The notes beneath the pieces were generated by a model that saw only the letters and a program-made list of their open reading frames with translations, had not been told where the DNA came from and did no database searches. The position numbers and the translations under genes were made by a program. From the NCBI RefSeq assembly GCF_008831285.2, contig NW_022204668.1, positions 1 to 35,665 of the forward strand: a stretch of DNA of 35,665 nt. The letters are read 5' to 3'. The DNA comes from Nymphaea colorata (taxonomy: Eukaryota > Streptophyta > Magnoliopsida > Nymphaeales > Nymphaeaceae). Shown here in pieces: positions 31,137 through 35,665 of the stretch. Each line of letters begins with the position of its first letter. Positions within the stretch are counted from its first letter, which is position 1.

Positions 31137-33605
31137 TCAGTAATTGAGGGAGTGGATATACTCCAACACATCCAAATACTCACTATTTATTTCTTTCTTG
31201 TAAGAACTGCTTATTTGCGACGATGGCTGCTCCACTTACAAAGTGTTTTGATTCCTCCTGAAAATAAGCTCGCCTCCTGTCTCTGAACTTGGGGATTGCT
31301 TCTCTGGGTTTCTCTTTTATCTTGTATAACTTACATACACTTTCAGAAGCAATTTTCGAAGACTTATGGCTATAATGCCGATTATGTATACCATTGCCGG
31401 TTGCCATGTGTTGAAAAGTCGCTTTACGAAGACAAGAAGAGCCTCGAAAGGATTGTGAGCGTTGCTTTATGAAGTTATTCCCCTATCTGCGAACAAATTG
31501 TTTTGGGAAATGAAAACTGACTCCACTCCTAAGGCCCAAATGCTGTTGAGCATGTATCCAGTGATTATGAAGAGGAAAATAGGAGGGATTTTGTTGGCAA
31601 GAGTCCGGTCAGTGATTAACGGTGGCTGGTTAAGATGCAGGAAGAGATATTTAGTTATGTAAAATTTGGTAAGAAGGGCGACGAAGATTAGAGGCATCAT
31701 GATTGGCATATTTCCAGCGAAGAAAAGACCAGCACAAAGAATGCAAAACATGGAAGCATAGTGATCCTATAGCTCAAAAGTTCTCAGCTAGAGTTATTTG
31801 CTCATCAAGATGTGAAGAGACTGTTTTGAAGCATTGTAAAGCTTGACCTTGTTAATTACCATTTAGACAAAAGGAGTTAGGCAATGAGGCAGCACAGCCA
31901 TAACCATAAAATTGAGGATCAATTGAAAACCATATTAAAGATACCATTGAGAAGTATAGTCAGAATAAAGCAAAAGAGAAAGTAAATTTTGCTTCATTGT
32001 TGGATCCTGCACGCATGCAACAAAGACATTGACCATTGCCGACGAAAACAAGTTAGTTTGCAGCTAAATAAATGTATATTTTACGCAGAGAGTGATGACG
32101 ATGGTGATGATAGTGTAATTAATGAACAGATGCATGATGATTTCCTTTGATTACTCCACTTTGTCCCTGAACCTCAGATACGGCTTGAAGAATAAAATCA
32201 CATGTTTTACGATAACCTTCACGATTATTAGAAGGATGGCAATAGCGATATAGATAACTATTCTGACCCGGTAGAGGTCATATACAGGCTAACATAGGAC
32301 TCTATTTTCATGAGACGGTTGAGTTGATAGACACCAGCTATCAACTAGTGTCTGATTTCCATTTGCTGATATTGTTGAGAATGGGTATGAGTTTGAAGCT
32401 AGTGAAGGAATGTAGTAGACTGGACGAGCAGAAGAGAGAAGCAGTGCAATCATGATCAGACCACCAATGACGACTAAATTCACAAATAGAAGCATTAACA
32501 CAGTAGGGGCAATTGATTCCTTCCACGTTACGCTTTGGTTCTCCCAATATATTTCATATGGCTGGCATTATTGCCTTGCAACTGTGATCTTTTTATTGTT
32601 GATGAGCAGCTAATCAGGAATCCTCTTTGCACAACAACCCTCATACTCACTGAAAGTGGCCAGGATAGACTGCAGAGCCTCATGCGTATTGAATTTGACG
32701 AAGTAACGTAGGATAACTTATTGCGAATCCTTGATGATACTTAATTATTCGATAAGTTATTCCCTAAGCTACTCAATACGATGCTAATTTTGGGCAATTT
32801 TATTCAAAAGCTCTTAGTGTCTGCTTGTATCGTTTCTATTGATGTATTACATTAACTTATTTTTCTTAATTAGCGAAACAATTTCTTTCCCAAGGTACAA
32901 AACATTCCTGATATCGACAACTTTTTGAATTTCTTCAACTTTTCCAAACTTTTATAAAAAGGTGGCAAGTTCAAGCTAGTCAAAAGTATTTTCGTTGGTC
33001 TCGACAACGATGGCTCCGTAATTGCTTAATTATAGTTCCTGTTCGATCCTGTTCGATTCCTCAAGGGTAAATTTCTTCCAGTAGAGCCAAAAGGCCAAAA
33101 GAGCCACCAGGCTGAGAGTTAGTATGACCAAATTAACCACCTTTGCATTATATTGCAAAGATTACGAAGAGGAATGCGCGCCTATTGTCGTCCTTGCCAA
33201 TGCAGCAGTAACACCATATGCCTCATGCGAGTACGCTGACCCCTTGCCCGCATTGTACGCCATGGGAATCATGCTTAGAATCGAGAGAATGACGAAAAGA
33301 AAGAGAAGCTTACGCATGAATTCGAAATAAAGATAGACGCTTGGTCCGAAGATGGAGAAATGCCGAATATCAGAGCAAATGTTCAGATTGAGATTGTTCT
33401 TATTCTTGCTCTTGGATTGCTCCACCTTTTCCATCAATTAAGCTAAATCGCCAAGCTAGTACTCGCCGGGTTCAGCTTTTTATTTTTTTCTCACTGGAAT
33501 TTATTTCCTAGCCACAGACTCATCTAATTGCTCCATGGCGAAGCGGGTTTGACTGGCGGTTCCGTTTGGATGTGATGGTGGGGGACTGATGCCGTTGATT
33601 TCCAT
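31137..33605 (-). CDS. OSCA/TMEM63 (DUF221)-like membrane protein
   Basis: ATG 33605 to TGA 31139-31137, 823 codons, no intron, about 40 reassigned codons. An N-terminal cytosolic stretch is followed by a helix at KLLFLFVILSILSMIPMAY and another at VVNLVILTLSLVALLAFWLYW. A cytosolic domain (about residues 165-350) contains a ferredoxin/RRM-like start (NYGAIVVETNENTFDELEL, FGKVEEIQKVVDIRNVLYLG), a coiled insert and CQPYEIYWENQSVTW, which matches the 'P..I.WEN' segment of OSCA/TMEM63. At least seven further membrane helices follow. Family members are mechanically or osmotically gated cation channels of the plasma membrane. Ciliates have several, mostly untested. The assignment rests on topology and the WEN segment. 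Confidence 0.7.
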
Positions 33606-33916
33606 TGTCTGATATTATTATGATGGCAACTAATAATTATTAAGCTTAAATAAGTACCTGTAGGCTACATCGATCATTTTAAATGGGAGGACAGGGTGTG
33701 AAGGGATTGGGATTGTTCGGTAAGGGTGTGATTATAATCGGGAAATCAATATTTCAACTCATAACACTATTTTATTTATTTAAGGATCGAGCTTAAACGA
33801 TAACCAAAATTATTCGTTTTCACTCCATAAACCTAATCCCTCATTAAATAAGCCAAAAACACTTATTTTTGTTCATTTTGGCCGATTATTCAATATATAG
33901 TATGTAGATCAAACGA
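33606..33916. other. Intergenic, 311 bp, AT-rich
   Basis: This holds the upstream region of the channel gene and the 3' flank of the cysteine-rich gene, both on the minus strand. It is AT-rich with one GC-richer block at about 33684-33735. No gene, RNA or repeat was seen. Confidence 0.45.
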
Positions 33917-34756
33917 TCAAAGACATTATTGCTTGTCTGCGTGGTATGAGGCTCCCTTTGGGCATCCCTATACGCACTTCTTAGATGAATCGATCCAAAT
34001 TAATGGAGATTAGCATGAAACACACTTAATTTCATGGGACAGGAACGGTTTAGAGGAAGGACACGAGCATCGTAAGCTCTTTGAATCGAATTAAAACCCA
34101 CTTGGGCAACTGATGCAAGCGTTTGAAGATTAATCCCACCATGATCCTGTTTGGCAACTCACGCAAGTATTCTAATGACTGTTCCAGTTGTAGTTGGCAG
34201 GACATCTCTGGCATACCTTTTCTCTTGAGTTCCAAAGAGCACGAGAAGGACATGATACGCACTTACCGTCTTTTTGGAGGTAGGGTGACTAATTGGGACA
34301 GACGCATAAGCCGAGTGTTTCGTTGTAGATGAATGTAGTTGGACAAATCTCGCATATCTTCTGCGTATAATCCCACCGATTCGGTTATGGGCATGCCACA
34401 CATGTCTGGTTTGAGGATAGGTAAGGAGCTGTGGCTGGACAAGCACACTCCTTGTTGACCAGGATGAATCCATCGGGACAGCCGATGCAGGCCTGCTGAT
34501 CTTTATCCCACCACGAATTGGAGGGGCATCTTTGGCACTGACGGTCAGTAGGGTTCCAAAAGTTAGGCTAGCTGCAAGAGACGCATCGATTGTCAGCAGT
34601 GATGAATGGTCTGCTCGAAGGACATATGCAGTGAAGCGTTGTAGGCTCCAGTTAATACGTCTAGGGGCAGCATGTCTCGTACTTCGGCTAGAGGTGACTC
34701 ACCAAGTGAGCAGGTACAGTGGCAAGGATAGATAGGATGGCGAGAAGGGCAATCAT
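33917..34756 (-). CDS. Secreted cysteine-rich repeat protein
   Basis: 280 codons, ATG 34756 to TGA 33919-33917. Signal peptide MIALLAILSILATVPA. The mature part has about 33 cysteines in paired spacings: CxC followed by P..(R/A/S)P(F/Y), then CVSC or CVAC, then CxxCP with Trp in between (SWWD, RWDYT, LWNS). The pattern repeats about four times and resembles the cysteine-rich modules of growth-factor-receptor-like and ciliate surface proteins. No GPI signal or transmembrane helix follows the last module, which ends KQECL, so it is secreted, part of an extracellular coat, or cut short at the C-terminus. It could belong to lorica/stalk or surface coat material; that is inference from lineage only. 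Confidence 0.8.
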
Positions 34757-34845
34757 TGCGAGTATACTTCTAATAAATTTTACCAAAATATAATATGAGA
34801 AATAAAATAACAATCACCATCTTAGGGAATATAAGCACAATTAAA

Positions 34846-35665
34846 TCAGGGTGAGCTTGAAGATGGCTGCAGCTAAACTATGGGACTTTGTGTGAAGGCT
34901 GATCGAGATTGCTGTCCAATCTTCATTTTACTTTTAACTTGGTTTAGATAGTTGCTGGCTTAGCTATAGATCTTATTGTCCAATTACATGCAACTCTATG
35001 CACACACTTCATTGTTTTCCGCTGACTCCTCATACAAAGTTTGCAATATTTTATGATTTTCCCCAATACTTGCAATGCTTGCCCTTTGGATCTAAAATTC
35101 AGCTACTTCCTGAGCTTGTAGGGGCGTGGACGTTTAAAGCTTATTCGATGAGGTGTTGCTTGACGTCTGGGGAGAATTTTTGGGATTTTGGTCATGGTTT
35201 TGGTTTATGCTTGGATTTGGAGGGATGTTTACTATTCTTTGGGCTATTTTAATCTAAATTTTGGGGCGTTCATTCGGTGGCGAGATGGTTGGCGGTTGCG
35301 TGGGTGGTATGGAGCTGGTATATAGAATATTTTTGGGTGGTCGATGAGTAGCATGGAGGACTGCGTTTGATGATACTGCATGTCTTTGAATCAAGGATTG
35401 GGCAAGGTGTCTCATGGAAGCTATGATCTGTTCGGTAATTTCGACCAGATATAAGCTTTGATCTTTTTTAATCTATGCTACCACGTTTTAAATCGTTTGG
35501 GGATTCGTACCATGAAGTTATTGTGCAAGCTTTCTATGTTCTGCTGAGACTATTTCGGTGCCCTCATTTCGATTTGACGAAGGATAGCTTAGATCTGACC
35601 TAACAGCCACCGGTGCGCTTGTATTTTTTCTCTAAAATAATGCTACAATAACTCCATATTGATAA
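34846..35665 (-). CDS. Unrecognised protein, 3' part only (5' end beyond the window)
   Basis: The frame is open from the right edge of the window to TGA 34848-34846, 272 complete codons. It has two helical parts: EHRKLAQELHGTNPQTIENV continuing into a helix ending MRHLAQSLIQRH, and near the C-terminus a helix with NLYEES-like acidic residues followed by YLNQVKSKM. Between them is a Pro/Asn/Ser-rich disordered linker (SSIPPTQPPTISPP). About ten UAA/UAG codons are in frame. No family was recognised. A 21-nt GTT..TAG stretch near 35633-35653 is in frame and might be an intron, but it lacks the GTA start. No start codon was chosen, because the frame stays open to the edge. Confidence 0.65.

Noticed and set aside
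33041-33060. gttcgat..gttcgattcc resembling a tRNA T-arm
   Set aside because: It is a short direct repeat inside the coding sequence of the channel gene, and no acceptor, D or anticodon stem is present nearby.
35633-35653. 21-nt GTT..TAG candidate intron at the right edge
   Set aside because: In frame and without the GTA start; the reading frame stays open without splicing.

Overview
The window is one end of a ciliate macronuclear chromosome. It opens with about 106 bp of C4A2 telomeric repeat, and the first start codon lies only 95 bp inside it. Genes read correctly only if UGA is the sole stop and both UAA and UAG are sense. At invariant positions these codons stand for glutamate: the Rpt3 Walker B motif, the TTLL KPGE and IE-NTNP motifs, the kinase APE motif, the NOT1 TCREPL motif and the PI4K F-E-S motif. 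That is the peritrich nuclear code (NCBI table 30), not the usual ciliate Gln code, so the source is probably a peritrich or a relative with the same code. Eighteen introns can be placed. All are 20 or 21 nt long, begin GTA and end AG, and are among the shortest known.

Layout. 1-106 telomere. 201-10070, GC-rich, mostly plus strand: a coiled-coil protein, a small minus-strand protein, a divergent PI4-kinase, a tubulin tyrosine ligase-like enzyme, proteasome ATPase Rpt3, a zinc-binding/TLDc protein and an SLC33-like transporter. 10417-12995: two tandem, probably myristoylated STK32/YANK-like kinases with matching intron positions. 13272-13833 (minus): a PHO80-type cyclin. 13930-16869: an AT-rich tandem duplication with two paralogous small four-cysteine proteins, a decayed copy of the neighbouring gene, and then the intact neighbour, a coiled-coil protein. 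16992-18041: a protein with a Rad18-type zinc finger. 18115-30357 (minus): the CCR4-NOT scaffold NOT1, a 1,632-residue C2/coiled-coil protein, and an unknown helical protein. 30476-31099 (plus): a small basic protein. 31137-33605 (minus): an OSCA/TMEM63-like channel. 33917-34756 (minus): a secreted cysteine-rich protein. 34846 to the right edge (minus): the 3' part of an unrecognised gene.

Genes are packed tightly, with gaps often of 37-120 bp. There is no bacterial-style operon logic. Housekeeping genes (proteasome, mRNA deadenylation, phosphoinositide signalling) are mixed with ciliary and lineage-specific ones. No tRNA, rRNA, transposon or CRISPR array was recognised. All gene models were built by hand reading with UAA/UAG = Glu. 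The one break that GT-AG splicing cannot explain is a -1 shift in NOT1 next to an A5 run near 21259-21263.
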